From NCBI RefSeq assembly GCF_021018895.1, contig NC_079376.1, forward strand, positions 9,989,001 to 10,053,000: 64,000 nt of DNA. Direction: 5' to 3'. Below the pieces are notes generated by a model. That model made no database searches. It saw only the letters and a program-made list of their open reading frames with translations, and was not told where the DNA came from. Source of the stretch: Seriola aureovittata. Taxonomy: Eukaryota; Chordata; Actinopteri; Carangiformes; Carangidae. Both the position numbers and the translations under genes were made by a program. This document shows positions 36,280-48,040 of the stretch, in pieces; positions within the stretch are counted from its first letter, which is position 1; each line of letters opens with the position of its first letter.

Positions 36280-36677
36280 CTCCCGAAACATGCAGATGTG
36301 AAGAAGCGTGCTACGTGGTAGTGTGACACTGTACTTGATTGGCGGGCGGGCTTGTGTGTCTGGGAACCTGCTACTGGTTTTCCAGCCACACACACCCACA
36401 CACACGCGCACAGCCACAGACAGACAGACAGTCTCTCCACAGAAAACAGCAGCAGGGAAAAAAAAACAAACTCTCCTTCCGCAGCTCAGACGCCAACAAC
36501 TGTAGGAGAAGTGTAGTCGACGCGATGTTACACACGAAATGCTACCGTTTACTTTGAGCAGACAGCTAACAGTAAGGAAGAGGCTCCCGAAAGAAGTGGG
36601 TGAACTGTGACAGAAGCTGGAGAAATCAACCCAGGGATTTGTGGTCCACACGTGGAGAGCATCGTTGAAACACATTG
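36280..36677 (+). other. stxbp6: probable stxbp6 first (noncoding) exon and promoter area
   Basis: This segment is richer in G+C and CpG than its surroundings and ends in a strong donor (CATTG|gtgagt at 36677/36678). The next good acceptor that leads into coding sequence is at 46340. It contains a small upstream open frame (36525-36557, ten codons) that would end before the donor. The start of transcription is not visible and the left border is a guess. No TATA box was seen. The assignment to stxbp6 is inferred from position and strand. Confidence 0.45.
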
Positions 36678-37249
36678 GTGAGTAACGTTAACGCCAAGCT
36701 GTAGCATACTTTTGTTTTAGAAAATGTAATGCGCATAGTTGTAGTTTTCCGCATGGAAAAAGTTTAATTAACGTTTTGCACCGACGCAGGGAGAGTTGTT
36801 TGTGTTTAAATTACGTCAACTGCTTTTCAGCCACTTTGCAGTGGAATCGGAACAAGTGTGCGTGCGCACATCTCATTAACAGTTAGTGCACGTGCTGGTG
36901 TTGCACTCCACAGCAGGAAATACTTAATTTAATTTAATGTGACGCTTTTTTCCAGATTTTATGAACTAAGCGTTGTTTGATAAATATTTCTTTAAGTTTT
37001 TAGGGAGCAAACCTGGTGATGAAGCGGTCTTACCTTTGTTTTCACTAAATTGGAATAATTATAGTAAGTATTCATTTGCTGTACAGAATAAGTCAATTTT
37101 TCTTGTTTTATTTTAAGGCGTTGAACCGCGTGTCCTTGTTTTTGGAGCTGTCTCTATAGTGAGGCTGTTGCGATAGTGTGTAGCAAAGAACTCGGCATAC
37201 ATCCTTGTGTCATGTCTTAACTCGCCCAATAGGCTATTTGATCGGAACA

Positions 37250-37275
37250 CCCCCCCCCCCCCCCCCCCCCCCCCC
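37250..37275. repeat. 26-nt poly(C) run
   Basis: Twenty-six uninterrupted C. The minus strand is poly(G), which can form quadruplexes. The length is error-prone in sequencing. Confidence 0.9.
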
Positions 37276-40200
37276 GTCCAATAAAACTTGGAAGTGCAAA
37301 TATTTCAGGGAATTTCAAGAGAATTTGGGTGTATAATGATTTTAGGTTTCACTTCTTAATCATCAGTTTAGGCAGCATGAGGCATTTCTTTTACATGATC
37401 ACAATATTAAATTACAAGACAACAATATCCTCCCTCCATGTCTTAAAATAATATGGTCACATTTTGAGCCTGTAAGAAATCTGATGTTTGTGCTAGTGCT
37501 AATGAACCATATGGAGTGAGGCGTTCAAGACATTCATCCTTTATGCTGGTGTTTTCTGCAGCAAAAATAATCCATATCTGATTAACATTAAGTCTTAAAT
37601 GTTCAGTGAATCATTTGAACTGTCATTGGTGGTTGCATCTCTGAGTGTAACAACATTTAGCAGTCATACAGGCAAGATGGTCTGTGTGTTTTTCAATGTG
37701 TTTTTGTTGCTGTGTGTTTTGAAATAAACAGTTGTTAAAAGCCCTCAGATAACACCTGGGGGCCCCTAAATATTTTCTGAAACAGACTTGTTTTGGCTGG
37801 GTTGAGAGGGTGCATTTTTGACATTTGTTCAAAGGCTTTGAAAAAGGATTTTAAGAGCCTAAGGAGTTAAAATATTGTCTAAGTCTATGAAAGAGCATGT
37901 ATTATTTGAAATTTTATGAAAACATGACCATCACTGAAATTAAAGATGCAAGTCTTGAGTTTTCACAGTGACCAAATGTGAAGTCCCTTATTTCAATGTT
38001 ATTTAAATATCTATCCAAAAATGCTTGGGCTGGCTCTTTGCCGAGTCTAAAGAGAGGAAAAGCTAGTTGTATTTAAATGTGAGTGTCTCTGAGGAGCAAT
38101 TACCACTTGTCTCCACTGGTGTATCTCTGTGACAGGTTTGGACCTGGAAGCCTGTTTGGTTCAGATTATCAGTGAGGCTCCTAATCCTGCCCTTGTGGCT
38201 CCCAGTGCTGTTATCTAACCCACTTGCGATAATATATTGCTTCTTCGTATGCAGGAGGGTTAGGCTTAATTTGCTCTGGCTCACCATAAAAGGTGAGTTT
38301 ATACCTTTCCCCATACTTCACTGTCCAATTACAGCACAATGTAAACTGTTCAGCTGGCTCCCTCCCTGTGTGTCCACCACCTCTGCTTGTTCTGTCATCA
38401 GAGAGGACAGATATCCTTGAAGGCAGACATAAAGAGCCTTGTTTTTTTAGTGGATTGTATAGTAAAAAGAGGAAGAAAAAGCTGCCTGTCAGTGTTTCTG
38501 ACAAAATGACACTAAGATTTAGAGTCCCCAAGGAACCATTGAGGCTGTGGTCACCACTCTTGCATCACAGAAATGATGTGTGCTTTGCTTGGATCATAAA
38601 CAACTCCTCTGTTTTGCAATACATTAATAATGGAGAAGTTGTAGTTAGGCACAAGGCTGGTTATGTTTTTGTCTGCTTACCCAAGAGTATTTGCTGATTT
38701 TTATATAGTATATCATCCAAATCTATAACTTTGGCTATGTACACTGACACAGTGCTGTTGCTTTGAGATTATTCTTATGCAGCCTAATTGTACATACACT
38801 TTTGTATTGTTACTGCCGCAAGCCATTGCCCAGCCTATTATTGAGTCACTGTGGTAATGATACCTGCAGAAGTGTTCAAGACATCTGTTGGTAAGTGCTC
38901 TACGTTTGCTTTTCTACTGTTTGCCAACCACTGTTCAGTCCTTCCCAAATGTTTTATTGCCATAAGGTGCTGAACTATAAATAATGAGCTCATTTGGGGG
39001 CCTTGCATGTCATTCATTGATTAGATGTTAGCCCATGCCTCCCTGGCACTCTATAACATTCACTAGTAGCTGAGTCACCCAGGAAAATGGATGGATGCCT
39101 ACATATCCTTGCTTTTTTGAGGGAACAGTGTAAGGTTGTATTCAACCTGCTGCTTTGATGGAGCGCTATTCTTTTTTGTGATAAGTTGTTTCCATTATTT
39201 CATAACATAATGGGGCAAAGGTATCTATTCTTGTGTACATTGTTGTTTACCTTTTGTTCCACACTATATAATGTACGTTGGTTGCCATACATATTGTAAA
39301 GAAAGGAATGGCCCACATTAAAAAAACACAAATTACACAAAGAGGAAGGATGAGCAATGAACAATTAAATTATAGGAAGCACCTCTTGGCAAAAAATGGT
39401 TTTGATCCTGCTCTCTCTCTTGCTCCTCCTCAATAGTGCTCCCCTCTCTGAGAGCATTCACACAAAATGCTGTAAGACTCCCCCAAGAATAAAGGGCCCT
39501 ACAAATTACAGTGTTAACATCATTCAGAATAGTCAATTATGGATACTAACATAGGTTTTAAGTTTTCCCCTTCATGATCCTTATGCTGAGCACACACCTT
39601 TCATCTGTAACCTAGAATCTATGTACTGCTCAATTAGACAACCTTTCTTGTAATTTCATGTCTCACCAGCACTGTCATGCACACAGTGTACAGTTTAGAT
39701 TTGGATGTGTGTAATCTAGATACCCTGCTCTTTCAAACACAAAACAAACAATAAAAAAAGACTGTTTTTCACCTGAGTGTGCTGAAAATGAAGAAGCATG
39801 AGGAGAGAACAGCTCGGAACCTGCTGCGTCTGAGTGTCAAAGCAAACAGAGTGCTAGTTACTGAATGTGAACTGTGGTTGAGCTGTAGCACTGGTTGTCA
39901 TTTCTGTTGGGAAAGTTTGTGATAACTTGTACTGTAAAGCCTGATGATATTGTTTAATATCGTAGTTTTCACTCCTTTGGCCCAGTTTACTTGTTTTAAT
40001 ACCCCTCACTTTATATATTGTAGTGCAATGACATAACAGATTTGACTAAATCAAGCATATTTGAAGATTCTTGGATGTCTGAGTTGGCAGAAAAACTGTG
40101 TTAATGAGCTTTGCTGACTGGCATGCATATTGAGTTGGTTCTGATTGAGGGATTTGATCCTAGATCTCAAAACTTACTCAGCTTGAATAAGCTGTCCTAC

Positions 40201-41769
40201 CCTTGTGCTTGTTTTTGACTTTGTAGATGAAAATTTCATCTGTTGTTCTGTTGTGCACTTTCTGCAAGGTTATTTCAGAGCAAAAGCCCCTAACTCAATG
40301 TTTCACAATACAGCTATAAAGTACAGTGATCAGTGAGAGAGAGAGCTGTTTGATTCCCCCAAGTGCAGTATTGGAGTGGTACATTGTAGAAATACTGTTT
40401 AAAGTAGGGGCTCTCTTTCTCTGACTGGTCTTTTGAAATACCAGAGAGAGTTTTTCCTCAGCATGAACTGGACTGTGTATTTGTACGACATAATAATTCT
40501 TGGTGTTACTGGCATCTTATCAACAAACATGATACTTTTCAGTGGCCTGTGACGTAAACATTTTTACTGCGCATGTCAAGACAGAGTTTTATCTCTTATT
40601 TGTAGCTTGCTGCTGAACTAACGTAGGATTAGATTTTAATGCATCACAGGCTACATTGACAGCACAAAAACAGCAGGGTAGACGGTGTAATCTCTTAATT
40701 ATTTTAAGAGAGGTAACATTCACCAGCTGTGCATGTGGCGATCTTGGAGACCACTCGCTCAAAGTGTCACTGTTGGATGACATCACTCTCTAAAGATGTA
40801 ATCCATGAAGATGTGTGCACTGTGGGAGGTTTTTCTGTAAAATCAAGGCTGTGTACAGAGTCATGAGTCAACATGAAAGACGTGCATGAAAGGCAGCAGA
40901 TGAGATGAAGTGTTTTATTTCTTTCATACATCTTTCAGAGTGCAGTTTGGAATGAAATTTTGCCTTTGAAAGTCACCAAAGTCAGTAAAATGTGAGTGGG
41001 TGGAATAGATACAGAGAATAAATGGCTTCAAGAGGAGGATTATATTATCATTTCGAGTTGGTTATCTTATCATTATGCTCTAAATTTTGCAGTGCAGTTT
41101 TGTAAATCATATAATCTATTATCATTATATGATTTAGCTAAGATTTTGTCTATACCCTTAACTGCAAGTGATATCTCTAACATTACTTTCACGCCTGTTG
41201 TCTGCTGCTGGTAGATGGACTGTAATTTGTTTCCTTGTTGCTGTCTTACCCACAAGCAAAAATGCTTGTTAACACACCAGAGCAGTGCACTTACGGTATA
41301 TGTTTACTGAATGTTTTTTTAAGAATACCATTGTCTCTGTCTCTCAAATCCTGCACATTGGTCTCTAGAAATACTCTGTACTGTAAATGTTAAGAATGTT
41401 CTTTTTAAAATATTAGGGAAAGACTGTTCTTAACGTTCTTTTTTGAAAAATAGCAATGTCCTGAAAACACTCCTATCTTTCTTTTTTTTTTTTTTTTTTT
41501 AAATTTTCTCAGCATTAGTCAAAGGCAGTACTGCTCTTACTTGTGCTGGGTTTTGCAATTCTGGCTATGTACTCAAAAGGGATTTAGGAGCTTTCCCATA
41601 TCCAGTTTTATCAGAGGACTGTAGATATGCAAAGGTTAGGTTGAAGCTGTCTAAAAAGATAAATCTTAGATACACTAAGTTGAGGATAAGGTATAATTCC
41701 CATTCAGTGGTGGGCATTCTAAAGAAAAAGCAAAAAAATGTCTTTTCCCATGCTTATCACATTTTTCTG

Positions 41770-41975
41770 GTGCATGTGCACACATAAATGTTTGTGTGTT
41801 TAACCCCTGCCCTTACCTTACGTTAACCTAAACTTGGTTCTAACCCCAACCCTCAAACCAAACCTTAATCCTCAAACAGTCCTTTGAAATGGTGAGAATG
41901 TCCTCACTCTCCAAAAGTGCTCTCACTCTCATGGTACAGATATAATTGGTCCTCACAAAGATAGGACAAGCGCAC
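41770..41975 (+). repeat. teleost interspersed repeat with telomere-like CCCTAA-type words
   Basis: A run of variants such as ttaacctaaacttggttcta and accccaaccctcaaacc is followed by gaatgtcctcactc and ggtcctcacaaagataggac. This combination is a repeat I recognise from fish genomes. It is not a true telomere array. Confidence 0.55.
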
Positions 41976-44900
41976 ACACACGCATACAAAACCAGCATGT
42001 CACTCTCTCACTAGTTTCAGTTGACTGTCAGTCTGCCTTACTACACATATTTTCATATTTAGGTGATTGATTTCTAATGGCTCCCTTTATAGATAATTAC
42101 CACAACAGCTGCCAGCATTTCAGTTACTTGAGCAGCAGAGTAAATATACTTGATCATTCCTTCTTGATGGAATTTTTAGCTTGTGCCAACTGTTGGTTTT
42201 TACACCTCTCCAAAGGGAATGAAAGACACACCTTCAATTCAGTGTGATTACAACCCGTATCCTCCACCTAGGGCCCATTTCCTCTGCCTCTGCTGCTTCT
42301 GTTGCTGTGGCAGGTTCTCATGGACCTGTGAGCACAGGCTGGAAAGCATGACTGTGTTAAGAAGTGGCTGTGCAGCTAAGTCAAAGACCCCACTCCAATG
42401 AGGTCCCAGGAGAGCTGTGAGCATTTCCTGAACAGATTTCATGCGAACGCACTGGGCAAGATGGAAACAAGGGAACGAGCAGCAACAGTGGTACTTCTTT
42501 GGCGTGGCTTGACAATACACAGCCACAGTTAATGAAGTGTTTTTTTTAAAGGGGCTCTCCTTGGAAATGGGGTGATAAGCAGCTATAAAATATATGTACG
42601 TCGTTTTCACTTCCACAGCAGATCCATGGCTCCCACGAATACTACAGCTCAGCCCTGCACCGTGAGCATTGCAGAAGACTGCTCAAAGTCAAACCATAAG
42701 CAACGCATAGTAGCTGGCTACATTTCCCTGTCCTGGAAGCTCCTGTCTGCCTCCTCCTCCTCTTCCTCCTTGTTTTCTTCTAGCATCCCCCATCCCTCCC
42801 TCCATCCCCTTATCCCTCCTTCCCGTCATGCTTCAGTGGGCCACCTGAGGGGGGATATGCACTCCCCTTTGCCTGGTGACAGCCTGCAGGGAGATGTGGG
42901 CAGCTTTCCATCTCAGCTGGAGGATGGCAGAAAGAGGGAGATGCTGCAGATTAGGGCTTCCACAGAAAGGAACTCCACCGGTCTGATTTGCTGCTAGAGA
43001 GCAACAAGACAAATTACTTTTCTATAGTAAATTTAGATTGTCTGGTTTTTGTTTTCTTCATCGTACGATCCAGTTAAGTGAGAAGAGGTGAAGATATAAA
43101 AGGATAGATTGCGAGGGGAAGGGTTGACCTCATCTGGGGCAGTTAAATGAGTATGAATACAGATGTGTACAGTAGTATGTATGTGTAGGTTGGTCAATGC
43201 ATAATATGATTCAGAATCTCTTTTTACAATTGTTTTGCCACTCAACAAGGAAAATTAATAACTATATTAACCCTGTTGTCCTTAAATTGTGTAGATGGTT
43301 TGGAAGCTCTGATACACACAATGATTTGAACTACCACCCTTGGTGAACATGTAAATGCTGGATTCATTCAGAGCTGACCTCAGAATATTCACAAAGGTTG
43401 TTAAATTCAGAAGACATTGTGTCCAAGTTTTTTGAGTGCTGGACTGTTTGTGCTCTTTGAGGTTGGACTGGCACAGTACAGGTTTTCCAGTCTTTATCAG
43501 AGTTCAGTATGTCTTTGACACAAAGCTCGAAGCAGAGTTTTGCACAGCTTTTACATGGTGTCTGGCTCAATTAAAAGGCTGCAATCGGAATAGCTTTCCT
43601 GCTTTTGACAGCGTGTAAAACAACTTTGTGCTTGTGATCAATGGTGTCATATTTTTATTGGAAAGTTTAGGTATTTTCCTAGCTGAAGTGTTGAGATGTT
43701 GGACATCTTTTGAATTCCGAAGAAAGACATTTATTAGCATTTCTAATTACTCTCCACAAAACCTTGGCCTGGGTTTTTGTTTACTGAGAAGTCTTGCATT
43801 GCTGAAATAGCAGAGAAGATGGGAGATTGATAGAAAGGGAGCATATGCAATAATGCTGTAAACAGTCTCGTACAGAAACAAGTGCACAAAACAAAAGGTT
43901 TGTAATTGTAGAACTAGTGTAACTACAATTACTACTACTTATAATAGTCCTTATAATTCATCATAGTAGTCTTTTTTTATAAGGAAAATGTGTTTATATG
44001 AAAAAATTCAATTGGAGTTTCATTGTGAGTGCCTAGTGATGCATGCTTTGTCATTTTTATAAGTAAAATTTCCACATTACACTTTTAACCTAATGCAGTG
44101 AGCCATTCGTTTGTAACAATTCCTCCAACATAAATGACTATATAGGCTGGTTGTCCAAACCCTTGGATGTGACCCACAGGAGTGTACCATTGGCAAGTGC
44201 AATGAACCACCGTCATCATGGTTATAACAGTACATTCTACCTTTATGAAACGTGATATTGAATTTTTACAGGTGACTGTGTCAGAGAGGCAGTGATTCAG
44301 CTCACTTTGTCAGCCTTCTGTATTACACACATTATCTTTGCCTGTAATGCCATTCAGTATGAGACCACCACTAAATTTTATCGTAGAAATTAACATAGAG
44401 CTCAGCTCAGACATTCAACAAAAAAATGAACAATAGTAGTCTCATGAAAGTGCTACTTACTGCGGGGCTACTTATTAGATTGCATTATGTTGCTGCAGTG
44501 GTATTGTGTCCAAAGGTTTTATGTTCCCCTGCTGTTGATGTGTTCCTTCTGGCTTGACGTAATCCTACTTTAACAATGACCACAAGTCAACAATGGCAGC
44601 CATTCAGCCACTGAGTTTGGGGGTGGAGAAGTTGGCTTGTGCACTTCTAACTCCTCATGTAAACTTTGTGCTCCTGCAGGTTTTGCTTTTATCATAATCA
44701 GTCAATGAAACTTTGACTCTATTTGTTTCACCTCAGCAGCTGAGCACTCATTTAGAAAACAGCTTAGTGTTACTGGTCTGTTGTTTATTAGCTAGCCTGT
44801 TTGATGAAGGCATTGTTTTGCAGTCTGGCTTGCTTTGCCTCGTAGTACAGTAATTCATCCACTGGTTGAGACAGACAGATTGGCTCATCAGGGTGGCCTG

Positions 44901-45385
44901 TGTGGTATGTGGTTAGGAGTGCTTGTGCTTCTCAAGTAAATGTGTGCGGCTGAAAAAATGATTAAGCTCCATAGTTCCCACTTCTTCATGACTGTATCCT
45001 GTACTTAGGCACAGTTGTGCCAACTAAGGACAGTTTTCCCTGACACCAACAGACATACAGCTGTGTGTCTCACAGTACATTCCCAGTCACCAAGAAATAA
45101 ATTCACCAATAGATGTTGGTTGTAATAATAGAAACATGATTGCTGTTTCGTATCAGTGAGACTTACCAGTACTCTTAACAGTGTCAGCTGAATTCAATTC
45201 ATTTCTGCAAGTGGCAGTGCCTCCAAGCAGAACATTGGCAAAGCATTTAGAGAGATCGAACATGGAGACTGGCTGCAATACAGAGAGATGCAACCTTTCT
45301 CCATTTTGGAACCCTTTACTCCCTTTGTCATTATTTTAATGTGCTATACACTCTGAGCAATAGAAAGTGTACCAATCTAGATTGG

Positions 45386-45386
<1 letters not shown>

Positions 45387-45422
<36 letters not shown>

Positions 45423-45423
45423 C
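45387..45423. repeat. (TG)n(CG)n microsatellite
   Basis: About 14 TG units followed by about four CG units, an alternating purine-pyrimidine run able to adopt Z-DNA. Confidence 0.9.
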
Positions 45424-45789
45424 CTTTGGAGTGATTTGACTAAGGCTGTGAAAACACAAAAGAGGTCAGCTTTATAATGTTAACAGAATGATTTCTTCTG
45501 CTCATGTCTGCACACATTTTAGCATGTCTTTATCGATACACAAAGATTGATCTGAATTGCAGACTTTCTCACTTACCTCCAGTGGTTGCTTCCCTCGGGG
45601 CCGAGTGGCCCTTAAGGGTCACAAGATGAATCTTAAGCAGTCATGAAATTATAATTGAAATATGAAACAAGAAAGAAAGAAATCCTGATATGGTATAGTT
45701 GAATCATCAGGCCTTTAACTGCTCACAAATCTTTGACTAGGAGTCACAAGTATGGCTTTATAATGAGAGGTCACAGGCAAAAAGGGTGC

Positions 45790-46000
45790 ATGCAGATAGT
45801 TTTGGTTTTATTACTCTGCCATGGAGGTAATATTACACAAAAAGTACTCGACCGATATGCACTGAACTTGGTGGAGGGATGGCACATGGGCCAGTAAATC
45901 ATCCATTTAAATGTGGGACAGATTCGGTGGTCCATTCAGAGTTGTTTGGTTATGTTTTGAGTTATCTATCTCTGATGATGTCAGTGAAGATTTTGTTTGT
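45790..46000 (+). repeat. interspersed repeat
   Basis: It contains ctgccatggaggtaat, then actcgaccgatatgcactga, acttggtggagggatggcac and gggccag. The order matches a common animal repeat ('aaactactggaccgat... cttggtggaagg...'), moderately diverged. Confidence 0.5.
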
Positions 46001-46339
46001 GCAGCTCACACCATTTAAATATTATGTTTAAAAATTCAACGGTACATATCTTTCCAGAATCACTGTCCTGTTATTTCTAGATAATCCACAAAACACAGTT
46101 TTAATAGGGACTTCTTCATGGGATGAAAGAGTTGTATATCTCAGAACATGGACAAATAAACTAACTGGATGGCCAGATAACAGTTGAAGCAAGTGAGAAA
46201 GTTTCTTTTTTTTGTAATTTAGGAGACTTTTGGAAAGTGGGACTATTGTGTACTGTGACTTTTGTGTACTGTGACTAGTTAACCTGGTCCATCACTTCTG
46301 CTTAATTTCATTTGCTGTTTTTCCTCTTTTCCTCTTCAG

Positions 46340-46560
46340 TGAAGAGTGGATCTCGTCCTCTCCACTTTTACTGTTTGCCACCTGTTCACTCCTGCGTACT
46401 TCAGAGATGAGTGCCAAGCTGGCCATCAACAAGGAGGTGTTCATACCCCATGACGAGAAGATGCTTGCTGCTGTGCAGGTGAAGCGGAGGACCAAGAAGA
46501 AGATCCCCTTCCTGGCCACTGGTGGTCAGGGAGACTACATGACCTTCATCTGCCTCTCAG
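46340..46560 (+). CDS. stxbp6: stxbp6 (amisyn) first coding exon; CDS starts 46407
   Basis: Amisyn (syntaxin-binding protein 6) is a soluble, vertebrate, brain-enriched regulator of exocytosis. Its C-terminal R-SNARE-like coiled coil binds syntaxin and SNAP-25 without supporting fusion, and its N-terminal part resembles a PH domain. The exon has acceptor cctcttcag and donor TCAG|gtcaga. It carries 67 nt of 5' UTR and ATG at 46407-46409 (G at -3). It encodes 51 codons beginning MSAKLAINKEVFIPHDEKML and ending in MTFICLS. The segment QVKRRTKKKIPFLATGGQG is essentially identical to human STXBP6 as I remember it. Fish also have a paralogue, stxbp6l, which I cannot exclude from 51 residues. The remaining about 160 residues are not in the window. 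Confidence 0.9.
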
Positions 46561-46576
46561 GTCAGAGAACAAATGA

Positions 46577-46650
46577 ATCTTCTCTTCTCTTCTCTTCTCT
46601 TCTCTTCTCTTCTCTTCTTCTTCTCTTCTCTTCTTCTTCTTCTTCTCTTC
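46577..46650. repeat. (TCTTC)n pentanucleotide repeat with (TTC)n
   Basis: About 74 bp of TCTTC/TTC units starting only 16 nt after the donor of the stxbp6 coding exon. Confidence 0.95.
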
Positions 46651-47454
46651 GTATATGCTATACTGTTTTGACCCAATATAACATTCAGCACGTCTCCCTT
46701 AATTCTCCTGTTAATGTTCACACTGATGAGCATGTTTACATTTCCTCTGCCAATAGAATGACACACTAAATCAATTTGCTGCTTTAGGTCAATCCTTTTT
46801 AAATAGATTAGATTTGCGCTGAAATTGAATAATTGTTTCACCAGAAATTGAGGTTTAAATAATTTTGTTTTTTTTCCTATATTTTAACATTAGCTGAGAT
46901 ATTGCTTGCTAATTGAATTAGCCATGCATATTATTCATGAAGAGACTAGCTAGAGCCTATTAATTTCAGTGCCAGCAGAACTGCTTATGAAGATCAATGA
47001 CACTCCTTAATCCTACTATTTTAATGTGTATTAAATTCTGCTTTGGCATTATCTGATCGTATCACAAAAGGTTCAAAGTTACTTAATTGTGACTTGGAGG
47101 AATTTAAAGTATATCAGCACAGCACAAAGACCAGTAGAGCTTTCTCTGTTGAGGATTCAAATTCAAGGTTGCCTTCCAGTAGTTACACTGCTGCACACTG
47201 AGCCTCTATGTTTACACTCTCGGGTATGAACACATAAAAGTCACAGATTAACCACACTGTTCTATGAACGGACAGTGCTTCTCTGAACAGTTTACAATGA
47301 GTCATCTCTCCTTTGATGTGAAAATGAGTCTTGCTTGATTTTCATCTGTTGTAATGTGTGTAGCGTAATTGAAATGCATAAATAATCTGACATACCTTGC
47401 TTGAAATTTTTAAATCATGATTGTAAGAGAATATCTGACAAAATATGGATAAAT

Positions 47455-47880
47455 TTGAGATTAGTCTTGAGTGGAAAGTTGCTGGTTTGAATCCCAAATG
47501 CCGAGAAAATTGGGGAGTCAACTTTGTCTTACCTTTGAGTCCTCCACTATTCATATTTTTTATTATTTCTCAGTTTTTTTTTTATGTGTTTTCGTAAACT
47601 TGAAATGGATGATTTTTGTGTCTGCTATTAAGTTCAATAGAATACACAGAACAGTACATGGTAGCAAAGAATGGTATTTTTCACATCATTACATGTCAAC
47701 AACAGCCAAGGGCACCCTGGAGACTATAGACGGGCATTGTGATTTGGGTGTTGTCTTTTTGCAGTGCATCTATTTGTGAGCATATCGAACCCATGTGTTG
47801 GCAAGAGGCCCCATGCTTATGTGTCTTTCAGCAAGACACCACATTTTCCATACCAGCTCTGAATGCTGTTCCTTAGGTTA
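47455..47880 (+). repeat. possible decayed tRNA-derived SINE
   Basis: gctggtttgaatcccaaatg resembles a tRNA B box (GGTTCGAATCC), and about 340 bp later tttcagcaagacaccacatt resembles the 'gagcaaggcacttaaccc' body phrase of fish SINEs. No clear A box is seen, and the two parts may be unrelated. Confidence 0.3.
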
Positions 47881-48040
47881 GGCCTGTAACTAATGATTGT
47901 TTTCATTATTGAGGAATCTTGTGATTTTAAAAGAATTGCTCATTCATTTGTTTAGTCTTTAAGGATGTGTTGATCGTACGATTGCTCGATAAATTATTCA
48001 AATCATCAGTCAATTTTCAAAATTAGTTGTAATTGGGGCA
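47880..48040 (+). repeat. teleost interspersed repeat, second copy of the 8685-8895 type
   Basis: It reads ggcctgtaactaatgattgt tttcattattgagg near 47882 and tcaatttt...aattagttgtaattggggc at its end. It has the same wording as the repeat at 8685-8895, in the opposite orientation. Confidence 0.45.

Larger units (their letters stand above)
36678..46339 (+). other. probable stxbp6 intron 1 (9.7 kb)
   Basis: The intron runs from gtgagt at 36678 to ctcttcag at 46339. It contains a 26-nt C run (37250-37275), a T run (41482-41500), interspersed repeats at 41770-41975 and 45790-46000, and a TG/CG repeat at 45387-45423. No coding exon was recognised. Confidence 0.5.

Noticed and set aside
36271..36675. 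134-codon minus-strand open frame opposite the putative stxbp6 first exon
   Set aside because: A GC-rich, stop-poor region by chance, and no recognisable protein. The donor on the + strand is the stronger evidence.
41800..41885. Possible interstitial telomere array (TTAACC/CCCTAA words)
   Set aside because: The units are irregular and followed by a fixed phrase shared with a common fish repeat, so it is an interspersed repeat.
42572..42997. 141-codon Ser/Pro-rich open frame in stxbp6 intron 1
   Set aside because: The Ser run comes from a TCC-rich simple sequence (about 42750-42830). No homology was recognised.
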